The notes under the pieces: generated by a model
The model's input: the letters and a program-made list of their open reading frames with translations, nothing else
Databases searched by the model: none
Told to the model about the DNA's origin: nothing
Program-made: the position numbers and the translations under genes
In this document: in pieces, positions 50,901 through 61,385 of the stretch
Layout: every line of letters begins with the position of its first letter
Numbering within the stretch: position 1 is the stretch's first letter
DNA from: Panorpa germanica
Taxonomy: Eukaryota > Arthropoda > Insecta > Mecoptera > Panorpidae
DNA: 64,000 nucleotides
Direction: 5' to 3'
Assembly (NCBI GenBank): GCA_963678705.1
Contig: OY783211.1
Coordinates: forward strand, 16,010,603-16,074,602

Positions 50901-53900
50901 ATGTTACAATTTTATGTATGTCACCGATATAAAACAATGTTGCGAGTGGGTGCATTTACATTCATATATATCTAGTATTGCATAACTCTTTTTTCATTCA
51001 TATTTACATATATTTTATCTTTGTTTTACAGTTGGTGGGATGTCCCGCCCACCAAAAGCAACACCTCAAGCAAAGCGGGTTGCTCCACCAGCTGTCCCCG
51101 ATGTTTATAGACTTTCGGGTAGCTCTTTTGGATCTGCTGGATATGCCAGTTCTGAAGATGGTGTTTTTTTAACAGCACCAGATACCCCTAACGCAATTCG
51201 AGGTTAGTTTTCCATAAAATCATATTTACAATAAGAATTTTAAAATTTCTAGTTTTGTCAATATTTTTATTATATTCTATAGATGATCACTCAGATTATG
51301 GAAGTACTATATCATCAACCGGTCCGGGAAAAAGCCCTGGACCTTCTGCTGGTAGCGGAAGTTATGGCCAACAACAATTTACATTTCCACCTCCTGGAAC
51401 TACGCCTGGAATGCCGCTTACACATAAAGCAGCTGTGTACTACCACCATCAGCTAGCACTGCAAGAAGACCAGGGAATAGATATGACCCAGGTAAACATA
51501 TTGTATATTGTATATTATTGTATAAACATAATCTTAATAGTCATCATTCTTCTTGTAGTCACCAGGCCGAGATAGTCCTGGCAGTTCATCTGGTTCAGCG
51601 GGATCGGGTTCTAGACATAGTACTGCATCATTAGATTCAGGTCGAGCTTCTGGATACCTTGGTCCACCGCGTGGTGCTCTTGGAAGTGCTGGAAGTCCGC
51701 GATGCAGTCTTAGTTCATGTTCTCTAGGTTCTGAGCACGGCAGAGTTGAACGTTTGCTACATCAGGGGGCACCGGTACATATTTCTTTATCCACATTGAT
51801 TTGACATTAGTGTGAATATGTTTTAATTATGTTTTATTCCAGGATCATGATATTATTCATGCGTGGCTAACAGATTTGCAGTTTGAAGAATACGCACCTT
51901 TATTTGCTGCTGCAGGATACGACTTGCCTACCATAACTCGTATGACACCAGAAGATCTCACAGCAATAGGAATTAAGAAACCCAATCACAGAAAGCGTCT
52001 GAAGAGTGAAATTGCACAATTAGCGCTGCCTGATAACCTTCCCGATTATATACCAGTATGGGTTTAAAGTTTTATACATTTCCATTTTGTTTCGTTTCTG
52101 TTGTTCCATTAAAAATGATTTTCCAAATCGCCCAGGGTTCCATGGAAGAATGGTTGCGTCTTTTGCGTCTCGAAGAATATGCCCCAGCACTGGTGTCCCA
52201 AGGCTATCAATCTGTTGAAGATGTTACGCAACTAACATGGGAAGATTTAGAAGATATAGGCATTGTTCGTCTCGGTCATCAGAAGAAAATTTTACTTGCC
52301 ATAAAAAGAGTTAAAGATATAAGGGCTGGAAAACGACTCACGCCACAAACGTCGCTTCAGCAAGGATCACAACCCCATTTAAGTGGACAAGGGTTACAAT
52401 CAGGACAGGTATGCATAAATGTTGCAATTATACCCCTACCATTTAGGATTATGGACTTATCCAAAATATTATCTTTTATTATTAATTTAATAATTTTTGG
52501 ATTCGACCACTCGAACACATTGTTGTAATGTTATTAAACAAGTTATAAGTGTTCACTAAAAATGCTTATAAATTGTTTATAACTATAACTATAAATACTA
52601 ACTTACACATTTAAAACTTTTCATTTATTGCAAAAATTAATTTTTATTTTTCAAAAAACAAATAAATTTTAACACACACTTCTCTAATAACACGACATTT
52701 TAAAATAAATGCATTATTAACAAAAATTAGTAGTGTCTATATATTTTAACTCACTCTGTTTAATTTTGCTTCTGAAATGCAATGTTAGAATGTGTATGTT
52801 TATTGCTATAAATGTTCCATCACTAATTTAAATTATTCCTCTCTTTATCGTTTAATGAGTGCTTTGTTTAAATTTTCCTTAAGTCGAAAATATTAACATT
52901 AATAATAATAATCCTGCAATAATTGCTTTATAATCTATTTGTAAAAGAGAGCAGTAATTTTAAAAACTCAATTTTCAATTTTATAGAAGCATTTTGCATG
53001 TATATGTTTTTATCTTTTCTTTCATTTCCCAACACACACAAAACTTGATGTCTCCACCCCAATCTTTGGAACGCACCTAATTGGATAAAATGCAACAAAT
53101 AAATATAAAAATAACGAAAAACCATAAAAATTGATCGTACTGAAGGATCATAGTCAGTGTGACATGATAGAACCATTATACGCAACACCTCCGATGCATC
53201 CTGGACATGTCCATGCTCAACGTCACGCTTATCAGCAGCCCTGGGAGGTGCAACAGTCTCGACAAATGAACAATATTAATACTATAATGAGTGCTAGCTG
53301 TTACTATGCTGGAGTTCCAGGTCAGGGGTCACTAGCTGGGCCAGGAATTCCAAATGACATTGTTCCAATAAAGGTAAACAGATGATCGTAATAATGAATA
53401 ACTTTTATTTACTTTTATAGTGTTGTAGGTCTATTAGTATCAAAAGGTCAATATTTCTTATATTTTCTATGGACTAATTTTGTAGTTTTATGAGAGAGCA
53501 TGTTTGTTTTTTGTGAATATGCATGAGTAGATCCTAATTGTTTGCAAGTCTGCACCTAATTATAGGCTTTTATTATTACATTATTTATATCATCTCGTAT
53601 AAAAAATATAATACATTTCATTTTCGATAATACAGTCGATCTTCCATGCGAGATAATAGGCTTTTTGAGATAACAGGAATGTGCAATGTTATTTTATAGT
53701 AATAACTGATAGCAATAACTAACTACTTAAGTTACAAAAACCTTAAAATTTGTTTTTTTTCTTTATTTGTAATTATGGCGAAAAACACGCATATTTTCAG
53801 TAATTTAAACAATATGCCAAGTGGTTAGATTTAGTTCCAAAGCTGGTGCAAATACCAGATCACATTAAGTACGTAATTAAGAAGTACAAACGCATAATTT

Positions 53901-55257
53901 AAAATAAATAAATTAGGCATTAATTCTAGTTATACTAGCGGATCAATTAAGTTAGTAATTATTACAATAATGGTCATAAAGAATATCTATTTTATAATCT
54001 AAGTATTACTTGTCAATTAGATTCGTCAGGGTCGTGGTAAGAGCCTGGAATCATTAGAAGATACAGAAAGATCGACGCATTTAACATTTTGTGGTGGCCA
54101 AGACCCCAACATGTCATCTTTGCACGGTGGATTGTATACTACAGGAGCACAGACTTGTGGCGTCGTACCATCAGGCCCTGGTGGTATTCCAGGACAAACC
54201 TGGAGACGATCTTATGATGATGGAGACATTACACCAACTAATGAAGCCGCCATACTAGGAGGTAAATGACATTAATATGTAGTGATTGTATCAGCAGTGG
54301 GAACGTATTTTGCTAATATGTACTGTGTTTTGTATTTTACAGGTGGTTATGAAGGAGGTGGAACTTTACCACGGCCTCGTGGTTTAGTGAGACCGCGCCC
54401 GATAGCAAAAATTACTGCAAACACAAAGCGAGAACCAAACTTCCAAGAAATTAAATTCCAAGAACAACAATATGCTGAATATGCACAATACAATCCAAAA
54501 TATAGTTTATATAGTCCAAATTTAAGTAAAAAAATACCACCAGAAGTTCCAAAACGTCTTAGTTCTGCACATAATGAAAATCAATATCAAACGACAGTTG
54601 AAATACATACAGAAAGTATACAAAAATCAAATATAGGACACGATTTAAGTCAAAAGGCTGGAAATTTAAATTTAAAATCATTGCCACTTAGTTTGCCAGC
54701 TTATCCTTCTAGTGATAGTTTGAGTTGTGTGTCTTTGGAAAGTGATAATCTTCCATTACCGCCCCCACCAGCTCCGTGTACTCCAACAACAGCCACTAGC
54801 GTGTCTCAGCGATGGGCAGCGGGGCCCATTAGCTCTGAAGAACAACAGTTAATAAATACATTAGTTGCATCTCAAGCGAGAAACGGATCCGACGCTAGTT
54901 TTAAGGTATTTATTGGATTTATTAAATGGATTAATTCAATGTTAACGAGAGATTAGATTTGTAGGTACTAAGTAAACCCTTTCTAATTTACAGTCAAGCA
55001 GTAGTACGGAATCTGATAGTTTGCCTTTTGCGAACGAAAACGCCGGCACAATCAAACAGCGTGCTAACAATGGACACCATTACAGTATGCATGGAAACAA
55101 TCAAAATGCCGACACATCAGCTGGAGCTGCTGGTTCAGCCGCAGGATCAGAGCCTGCAGATGTACTTAGTGATATTGGAAACATGTTAGCTAATTTAACA
55201 GATGAACTGGATGCCATGTTAGAAGAAGAAAAGAGGCAAGGACTGACAGATCAGTGA
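47063..55257 (+). CDS. ckn: Caskin-like SAM-domain scaffold protein, short (N-terminally alternative) form, 10 coding exons
   Basis: Joined exons: 47063-47912, 51032-51202, 51283-51491, 51559-51774, 51843-52055, 52136-52408, 53146-53373, 54021-54261, 54343-54905, 54994-55257. They total 3228 nt (1076 codons with stop), every junction keeps phase, and all introns are GT-AG. The product shows tandem SAM domains at residues 483-553 and 554-616, a Ser/Gly/Pro-rich region before them, a proline-rich stretch near 937-945, and an acidic helix near 1044-1068. That order matches the C-terminal half of Caskin. Known of the family: Caskins are synaptic and axonal scaffolds; Drosophila Caskin works with the phosphatase Lar in motor axon guidance, and its SAM pair can polymerise. 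Not seen: ankyrin repeats, SH3 domain, or a CASK-binding motif of the EEIWVLRK type. The start at 47063 is chosen because an in-frame TAA at 47048-47050 lies just upstream. Sure of family; less sure that this first exon is the only one used. Confidence 0.9.
48607..49275 (+). mobile_element. ATGGGCTTGTGTCCT element, copy E, in caskin intron 1
   Basis: Left end ATGGGCTTGTGTCCTCATTT, same orientation as copies A-C. Homology ends at TTTATCAATGTAGTACACTT, about 35 bp short of the expected right end, so the element is truncated. It includes the optional segment (GTAAACTTGTCAGAGTTCTG to CTAGCGG) also found in copy B. It lies inside the 3.1-kb first intron. Confidence 0.85.
49276..51031 (+). other. 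Remainder of caskin intron 1
   Basis: AT-rich. A small GC-richer patch at 49430-49560 contains the palindrome ACTTCGAAGT and the phrase GCACTTCGAAGTTGCACTTC. Short frames of 64-67 codons are chance. No further exon is needed for frame continuity. Confidence 0.5.
51032..51202 (+). CDS. ckn: caskin exon 2
   Basis: The exon encodes residues 284-340 and starts after a pyrimidine-rich acceptor (TTTGTTTTACAG). It opens with [20 protein letters not shown], a basic proline-rich linker of possible SH3-ligand type, followed by a Ser/Gly segment ([18 protein letters not shown]). It enters with 1 base carried over and leaves with 1 base (CGA G), donor GTTAGT. If a longer Caskin form exists, this is where exons from an upstream ankyrin/SH3 half would be expected to join, since the alternative first exon ends in the same phase. 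Confidence 0.85.
51283..51491 (+). CDS. ckn: caskin exon 3
   Basis: The exon encodes residues 341-410 after an 80-bp intron (acceptor TTCTATAG). It is low in complexity: Gly/Ser/Pro-rich ([16 protein letters not shown]), then Gln/Phe/Pro ([16 protein letters not shown]), then a more ordered stretch ([20 protein letters not shown]). It ends in phase 0 at ACC CAG before donor GTAAAC. This is the flexible region before the SAM pair; no enzyme motif is visible. Confidence 0.85.
51559..51774 (+). CDS. ckn: caskin exon 4 (Ser/Gly-rich linker before SAM1)
   Basis: Exactly 72 codons (residues 411-482), phase 0 at both ends, flanked by introns of 67 and 68 bp. The sequence is dominated by Ser, Gly and Arg ([20 protein letters not shown], later [20 protein letters not shown]), typical of the disordered linker preceding the SAM domains. 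The end, [13 protein letters not shown], leads directly into SAM1. The donor reads GTACAT, a weaker consensus than the others, but the next exon continues in frame and the family alignment is seamless. Confidence 0.85.
51843..52055 (+). CDS. ckn: caskin exon 5: SAM domain 1
   Basis: One exon encodes one complete sterile alpha motif, residues 483-553 (71 codons, phase 0 to 0). Hallmarks seen: the opening helix [20 protein letters not shown], the [20 protein letters not shown] core, then the [16 protein letters not shown] helix that ends many SAM folds. The core resembles what I recall of SAM1 in vertebrate CASKIN1/2. In the family, the SAM pair mediates self-association and Lar binding. Acceptor TTATTCCAG; donor GTATGG. 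Confidence 0.93.
52136..52408 (+). CDS. ckn: caskin exon 6: SAM domain 2
   Basis: Residues 554-644 (91 codons, phase 0 to 0) after an 80-bp intron. The second SAM domain occupies about 554-616: [20 protein letters not shown], then [20 protein letters not shown] and the final helix [10 protein letters not shown]. The motif ELxxIGVxxLGHQKK is characteristic of Caskin SAM2. The rest of the exon is Gln/Ser/Gly-rich and disordered. Back-to-back SAM domains on adjacent exons are the strongest evidence for the Caskin assignment. Confidence 0.93.
52409..53145 (+). other. caskin intron 6
   Basis: 737 bp, AT-rich, no element ends. It ends in an unusually pyrimidine-poor acceptor (see exon 7). Confidence 0.7.
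53146..53373 (+). CDS. ckn: caskin exon 7
   Basis: 76 codons (residues 645-720), phase 0 to 0, donor GTAAAC. It encodes [20 protein letters not shown] and then a His/Gln-rich segment and a Gly/Pro segment ([20 protein letters not shown]). The start is forced: an in-frame TAA at 53125-53127 means the exon must begin downstream, and the only usable AG is at 53144-53145. That acceptor has a poor pyrimidine tract (ACCATAAAAATTGATCGTAC precedes it), so this exon may be regulated or skipped; skipping would keep the frame. Confidence 0.75.
53374..54020 (+). other. caskin intron 7
   Basis: 647 bp, AT-rich, GTAAAC...TCAATTAG boundaries, nothing else recognised. Confidence 0.75.
54021..54261 (+). CDS. 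ckn: caskin exon 8
   Basis: Residues 721-800 plus one base. It starts after GTCAATTAG with [18 protein letters not shown]; a basic RGxSLESL motif after the SAM pair recurs in the Caskin family as I recall it. The remainder is Gly-rich ([20 protein letters not shown]) with a conserved-looking [17 protein letters not shown] near the end. Donor GTAAAT after GGA G; an 81-bp intron follows. Confidence 0.82.
54343..54905 (+). CDS. ckn: caskin exon 9 (basic/proline-rich region)
   Basis: The largest downstream exon: residues 801-988, acceptor TGTATTTTACAG, donor GTATTT. It opens with a basic proline-rich stretch ([17 protein letters not shown], about 808-824), continues with Tyr/Gln-rich sequence ([20 protein letters not shown]) and PEVPKRLSS, and reaches LPLPPPPAP near 937-945. 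These are plausible SH3/EVH1 ligands (inference). The Ser-rich [14 protein letters not shown] and the [20 protein letters not shown] segment resemble the conserved linker before the Caskin tail. An open frame beginning at 54282 overlaps the exon but its first codons lie in the intron. Confidence 0.88.
54994..55257 (+). CDS. ckn: caskin exon 10: C-terminal tail and stop
   Basis: Terminal exon: 87 residues (989-1075) and TGA at 55255-55257. The acceptor TTCTAATTTACAG is strong. A Ser-rich start ([18 protein letters not shown]) and an Asn/Ala/Gly linker precede the acidic amphipathic helix [20 protein letters not shown], continuing LEEEK (about 1044-1068). That helix corresponds to the conserved Caskin C-terminal tail. 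The protein ends ...QGLTDQ. No further coding exon is needed or seen downstream. Confidence 0.9.
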   Translation, partial: SSSSTESDSLPFANENAGTIKQRANNGHHYSMHGNNQNADTSAGAAGSAAGSEPADVLSDIGNMLANLTDELDAMLEEEKRQGLTDQ

Positions 55258-56095
55258 ATAATATATTCGTAAACTAGGAATTTTTATTATTTTTAATAAA
55301 AACAAACATGATAAAATTGTAGATATGAATAATACGAGTAAATGAAGGACGTGAATGCAATGCTTTTGCAAGAATTAATAAAAATAAGTTTTACCACGTA
55401 AAACGAGCAGAAATATTTAACTTTAGTTTATATATGAGTATGTAATTTAGACGCGAAGGCGAACGCGAACGTTATAAATAAGTATATAGAAAATCGCGGC
55501 GATATTCTTTTATTTTATAATATATATTATATATATTCGATATGTGAGTATGCAATATTCCGGCTATTGAACACTAGTGCCACGTATGTCTTATTAGTCT
55601 TTTTAATTTTAAAGCCACTCTGTTAATGATGTCTACAAGAAAAAGTCAATGATTGATGAAGCTGTAATATTTTGTGCTGCACATATGATCAGATTATATG
55701 AAGACTGAATTAAGCAATCAATGTCAAACACTTGTGTGTCTTCTTTTGTGTTCATTTTTTGTTAAGTCAAATATGATGAAGTTGTTTTGTGTACAATTAT
55801 CGTGTAACTATGTGTATTGACTGAACAAAATATTATAGATTTTTCTTCATTATTTTTCAATAACCTCCTTCCCTAAATCAGCAGGTAAATTAATAAATTT
55901 CTTTTAATAGAACTTAACGTCGTCCTATTCTCGAATGTTAAGCAAAAGCGTTAATAAAATAAAATTAAAAAATAGTGTCATAAAATTTACTTAAACTACA
56001 TATAAACTAAAAAAAGTTATATAAAAGAAGATAGACGATTTGTAATAAATAAAGCGAATTTACTTAAATATAAATTTTCTATTTATTTAATAAAG
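55258..56095 (+). promoter_or_regulatory. caskin 3' UTR with candidate polyadenylation signals
   Basis: AT-rich sequence follows the stop codon. AATAAA hexamers occur at 55295, 55377, 55953, 56044, 56048 and 56089. Which one is used cannot be told from sequence. The cluster at 56044-56094 is the densest. In so AT-rich a background several of these are expected by chance. Confidence 0.4.
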
Positions 56096-58440
56096 AATAG
56101 GTCTTATGAATTTTGATCGGTCGCAAAATTATTTATGAAGACAACTTATTTAAAAATTTAAATTTTTAAACTAACGATTTTTATTTATTTTACATTTTAT
56201 AAATAACAAATATAATGTTTTATACAATGGGCTACGATGTCGAATATTTTTCCAGAAGCACTAAAAAGCTTGACTTGATCTAGGACGAAGTCTTTCTTTG
56301 TTTAAAAAGAAATACACATGGACACATTTGTTCTTTTTTTATTTTTACAAAATGAAACCACGTGATCAAGTTTTAACTTAAATATAGTTTGTAGAATATT
56401 TCTGTACTAGGTATCTTATTTTGATTCATTACTGAGTTAAGTCTTATTTTTATAAATGCCATACTTAAATAAAAATATTCCTACATAAGTAATAAACATG
56501 GCCTCCATTATATATACATATATCTTTATAATTTTAATAATTATGCAATAATATATTACACTAGCTTAGAATATGATATAGCTGCTATGATATGTATATT
56601 GAAATGACTTAAGAATACTTCAATAATATAAATAATTACACTTTTGGTTATTTCTTCAATATACAAATTATGTAGCATATTCTTTTCTAGTACTGCATTA
56701 TGTATTTATGTTTTTAAATTTTTTAAGACAAATGGGATAATATTTTAGTAAATAAATAATATTAAAAAATAAACTACTTATTATTATTATTATTAATATA
56801 AAATTTATAATGAATAGATTTTGTACATATTAAATATAAAAATTATATACTAAAAATTAAAGAAAAAAATAACAGAATCAAAAATATTGTATACGCCGTA
56901 TTATTTCATTTTTTTCGCAATATAAATATATTAAATCGCACAAATTTATACACCTTATTTTTGTGTGTCTGTCTTAAGCTATGTTCCTATTTCCACAAAA
57001 TAATCGAGAGCAGAATACTAAGCAATTTTTCATTGTATTTATTTAGTCACATTTTTTAGTCACTGACATGCATTCCTTGTTAGAAATGAAAAGATTATAT
57101 AAGTTGATTGTATTTTATTTGTAAAATTCAAATCTTAGCGTTATGACTATTTGTAATATTGAAATTCTTATCTCCTTAGTAGAGTTCATTGCCATCTACG
57201 ATAGAGGGAGGGCCATAAATAAATTTTGGTGAATAAATTCGCAAAAGTTTTCTTTGTCAAAATCTGGGATCCAAAATCTGATGATATATTATTATCTCAA
57301 GGAGATTCCTTCTACTACTATTATTACCAAACTTGGTTGAGCATTGCTGGAACAGTTTATCAAATATATAACAACAGATAATAATACTTACTGAATGCAT
57401 ATTGCTTTTAACAACAATTTTTATTAATAGAAAATATATTTATATTGTGATAGTAATGACTCAAAATAAACATTAAAAATAAAACAAGAAAAAACATTTA
57501 ATTGTGTAGTTTTATTGTTTAGTATGATAGGAAATGGATTAAGAAAATAAGAAAAAATAAGACTGCCAGATACTGCTAATAGACAAAATAAATAATAATA
57601 CTGTCTGTTATCAATATCTTTAATTTGCTAAATCTAAAATGTTTTTTTGGTATATGCAGAAAATTATTTTTTATTCAAACATTTTGAATGCATAGCTTCA
57701 AAATAAAATTAATTATTTTCAAACAAAATGTTCTAAATGTATTTTTATTTGCAAAACTGTAATAAATAGTATTTCATTTTAAAATAAAAGTTATGTTATA
57801 ATAAGTTTGTCTTTTACTGTATATCTTTATATCTGTTTTATACGATTTCAGGTTCGTTGTGTTTATGTTATAACGCCTTTGCAATAGCAACACAAGTAAC
57901 ACCACTATTTTCTTACTTGTTCGAATCTTTGCTGCATTCACACTGCCATCTCTTAAATAAATCATTAAATATTTGGTTTGAGTCTTGTGAATAGTGTTTT
58001 TAAAGACATGAAAATGTGATGAAAACTCTACGAAAATCTGTTTCTATTAATTACCTTCCGGAAAATACAAGAGCCGTGTCTCAAAATTCTCCAGACAAGT
58101 TTGATTAATCGTACTGCGATTAAGCCCAGACGTACAGCGCCAGGAGTCCATATTTTCGCTTTTCACTAGTTATAACATTAACTTCTTGAAGTTTTGCCAG
58201 TGCCATACTCTCGCAAATAATTAGTCTTTTTTCTGTCATCATTTGCTGGTCTAATTGATCGGGTATGAGTTTTAAAAATATATTTAACGGAAATAGTAAA
58301 TGGGAAGTTAAAAGCGGGAAGTGGAGACTGAATTTTATTGTATATTTTGAAAATGAAACTTGATGACATATGCAGCAACTCTAGTGAGATTACCACAGCT
58401 ATATTTTAGAATGATTAAAAAATACATTACTGTTTTGTAA
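56096..58440. other. AT-rich intergenic DNA downstream of caskin
   Basis: No gene supported. It has a (TTA)n tract near 56778-56795 and many A/T runs. Minus-strand frames of 63 and 72 codons at 57774 and 58178 look like chance, although the 58030-58260 patch is slightly richer in GC. Confidence 0.5.
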
Positions 58441-58851
58441 ATATTACGACTTCCCCAAGGGCCTACCCCAAATACTGTTTTGTATTACTTTTGAACATTC
58501 TTTAAATTCATGGACCTTTTTATCAAAAAAATAAATTTTATTATTTCTGAATTTTTTTCATGGGGTTATGTTCGCTACACGTTAAATTGATAAACTGTTT
58601 AATTTAATTTAAAATATTTACACATTTCTGGAATTTATGCAACTTTCTTTACATTAATGGACCTTTTTTCGAAAAAGTGAATTTTAAAGTTTTTTAAAAA
58701 TAATTTATGTTTTCTAACGTAGTTTTTTATGCTGAACCCAAAATTACAAACTATTTTTCATTAGCTCGTATGGTTTCTTAGTAATCGGCGTTTAAAACTT
58801 TCACGGACATTTTAAAAAAAAAGATTAAAATCCATTTTCTTGAAAATTGTT

Positions 58852-59640
58852 GATGCAGTTATGTTCCTCATGCTCTAAAATAAAAAACTGCTTCATTAGA
58901 TTTTAAATATCTCCGGGATTCTGGCTTTTATGCGACCTTTCTTATTTTTATGAAAAATTTTTTTCTAAAATTTTTTTTAGATTCTTTGGAATAATTTGAT
59001 GCAGTTATGTTCCTTATGCTCTAAAATAAAAAACCGCATCATTAGATTTTAAATACCTACGGGATTCTGGCTTTTATGCGACCTTTTTTATTTTTATGGA
59101 CATTTTTTTTCTAAATTTTTTTTTTGATTCTTTGGAATAATTTGATGCAGTTATGTTCGTTATGCTCTAAAGTAAAAAACTGCATCATTAGATTTTAAAT
59201 ACCTACGGAATTCTGGCTTTTATGCGACCTTTTTTATTTTTATGGACATTTTTTTTCTAAATTTTTTTTTGATTCTTTGGAATAATTTGATGCAGTTATG
59301 TTCGTTATGCTCTAAAATAAAAAACTGCATCATTAGATTTTAAATACCTACGGAATTCTGGCTTTTATGCGACCTTTTTTATTTTTATGGACATTTTTTT
59401 TCTAAATTTTTTTTTGATTCTTTGGAATAATTTGATGCAGTTATGTTCGTTATGCTCTAATATAAAAAACTGCATCATTAGATTTTAAATACCTCCGCGA
59501 TTTTGGCTTTTATGCGACTTTTTTTATTTTCATGGACATTTTTTTCAAAAAGAAAAATTTTCATTTTCTTGAATTTTTTTTGATGCAGTTATGTTCGCTA
59601 TGCTTTAAAATAAAAAACTGCATCATTAGATTTTAAATAT
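58852..59640 (+). repeat. Left-arm tandem array, about 146-bp units (6 cores)
   Basis: The core GATGCAGTTATGTTC starts at 58852, 58998, 59144, 59289, 59434 and 59582, so spacing is 146, 146, 145, 145 and 148. Each unit also has AAAACTGCATCATTAGATTT, ATTCTGGCTTTTATGCGACC and TTTTTATGGACATTTTTTTT. Units 3 to 5 are nearly identical; the first and last have diverged. Confidence 0.9.
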
Positions 59641-60429
59641 CTACACAGAAACTCAAAAAATTGCATTGCTCTTAAAATCATAAAAGTGAACCTTTTCATC
59701 ATTTTTAACAAGATTATAGTCTTCTTTCTATATGGAGATTTAATATATTGATATATCATAAACTAAAATACTTATTTAAAAATGAATTATAAATTTGAAA
59801 TCAGCATTCAAAATTAAGTTAAAATCCGTTATAAAATGACATATATTTTTCTTAAATTTTTATGAAAAGTAAGAAGGCTATACTCTTGTTACTTTTTATA
59901 AAAATGACATATTTTATTTTCACGTGTGATGTATGTTTTCTAACGTAGTTTTTTATGCTGATTCCAAATTTGCAATTGAATTTTTAGATAGGAGTTTTAG
60001 TTTACGAGATATTTGCATTTCAAAGTCAAAATAAAACAAAATTTTAAACGCCGATTACTAAGAAACTATACGAGCTAATGAAAAATAGTTTGCAATTTTG
60101 GAATCAGCATAAAAAACTACGTTAGAAAACATATATCACACGTCAAAATAAAATATGTCATTTTTATAAAAAGTAACAAGAGTATAGCCTTCTTACTTTT
60201 CATAAAAATTTAATAAAAATATATGTCATTTTATAACGGATTTTAACTTAATTTTGAATGCTGATTTCAAATTTATAATTCAATTTTAAATAAATATTTT
60301 AGTTTATGATATATCAATATATTAAATCTCCATATAGAAAGAAGACTATAATCTTGTTAAAAATGATGAAAAGGTTCACTTTTATGATTTTAAGAGCAAT
60401 GCAATTTTTTTAGTTTCTGCGTAGATATT

Positions 60430-61385
60430 TAAAATCTAATGATGCAGTTTTTTATTTTAAAGCATAGCGAACATAACTGCATCAAAAAAATTCAAGAAAA
60501 TGTAATTTTTTTTTTTGAAGAAAATGTCCATGAAAATAGAAAAGATCGCTTAAAATCCAAAATCGCGTAGGTATTAAAAATCTAATGATGCAGTTTTTTA
60601 CTTTAGAGCATAACGAACGTAACTGCATCAAATTATTCCAAAGAATCAAAAAAAAAATTTAGAAAAGAAATGTCCATAAAAATAAAAAAGGTCGCATAAA
60701 AGCCAGAATCCCGTAGGTATTTAAAATCTAATGATGCAGATTTTTATTTTAGAGCATAACGAACATAACTGCATCAAATTATTTCAAAGAATCAAAAAAA
60801 AATTTTAGAAAAAAAATGTCCATGAAAATAAAAAAGGTCGCATAAAATCCAGAATCCCGTAGGTATTTAAAATCTAATGATGCAGATTTTTATTTTAGAG
60901 CATAACGAACATAACTGCATCAAATTATTTCAAAGAATCAAAAAAGAATTTTAGAAAAAAAATGTCCATGAAAATAAAAAAGGTCGCATAAAAGCCAGAA
61001 TCCCGTAGGTATTTAAAATCTAATGATGCAGATTTTTATTTTAGAGCATAACGAACATAACTGCATCAAATTATTTCAAAGAATCAAAAAAAAATTTTAG
61101 AAGAAAAATGTCCATGAAAATAAAAAAGATCGCTTAAAAGCCAGAATCCCGTAGGTATTTAAAATCTAATGATGCAGATTTTTATTTTAGAGCATAACGA
61201 ACATAACTGCATCAAATTATTTCAAAGAATCAAAAAAAAATTTTAGAAAAAAAATGTCCATGAAAATAAAAAAGGTCGCATAAAAGCCAGAATCGCGTAG
61301 GTATTTAAAATCTAATGATGCAGTTTTTTATTTTAGAGCATAACGAACATAACTGCATCAACAATTTTTAAGAAAATGGATTTTA
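60430..61385 (-). repeat. Right-arm tandem array, about 146-bp units (7 cores)
   Basis: The inverted core AACTGCATCAA recurs, with CTGCATC at 60478, 60623, 60769, 60915, 61061, 61208 and 61353 (spacing 145 to 147). Four consecutive units (60733-61190) share the variant GATGCAGATTTTTATTTTAG, not seen in the left array, where the word is inverted AAAAACTGCATC. The right array is therefore one unit longer and separately homogenised. Confidence 0.9.

Noticed and set aside
52058-52135. Apparent ATG start just before SAM2
   Set aside because: These codons are the 80-bp intron between the two SAM exons; both boundaries are GT-AG and phase 0.
54282-54342. Upstream extension of the exon 9 frame beginning with ATG
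   Set aside because: It lies in the intron between a clear donor at 54262 and acceptor at 54341-54342; the spliced phase from exon 8 is exact.
58178-58396. 72-codon minus-strand frame near the palindrome as a transposase remnant
   Set aside because: No catalytic motif or similarity to any transposase that I can recognise; it lies outside the palindrome arms.
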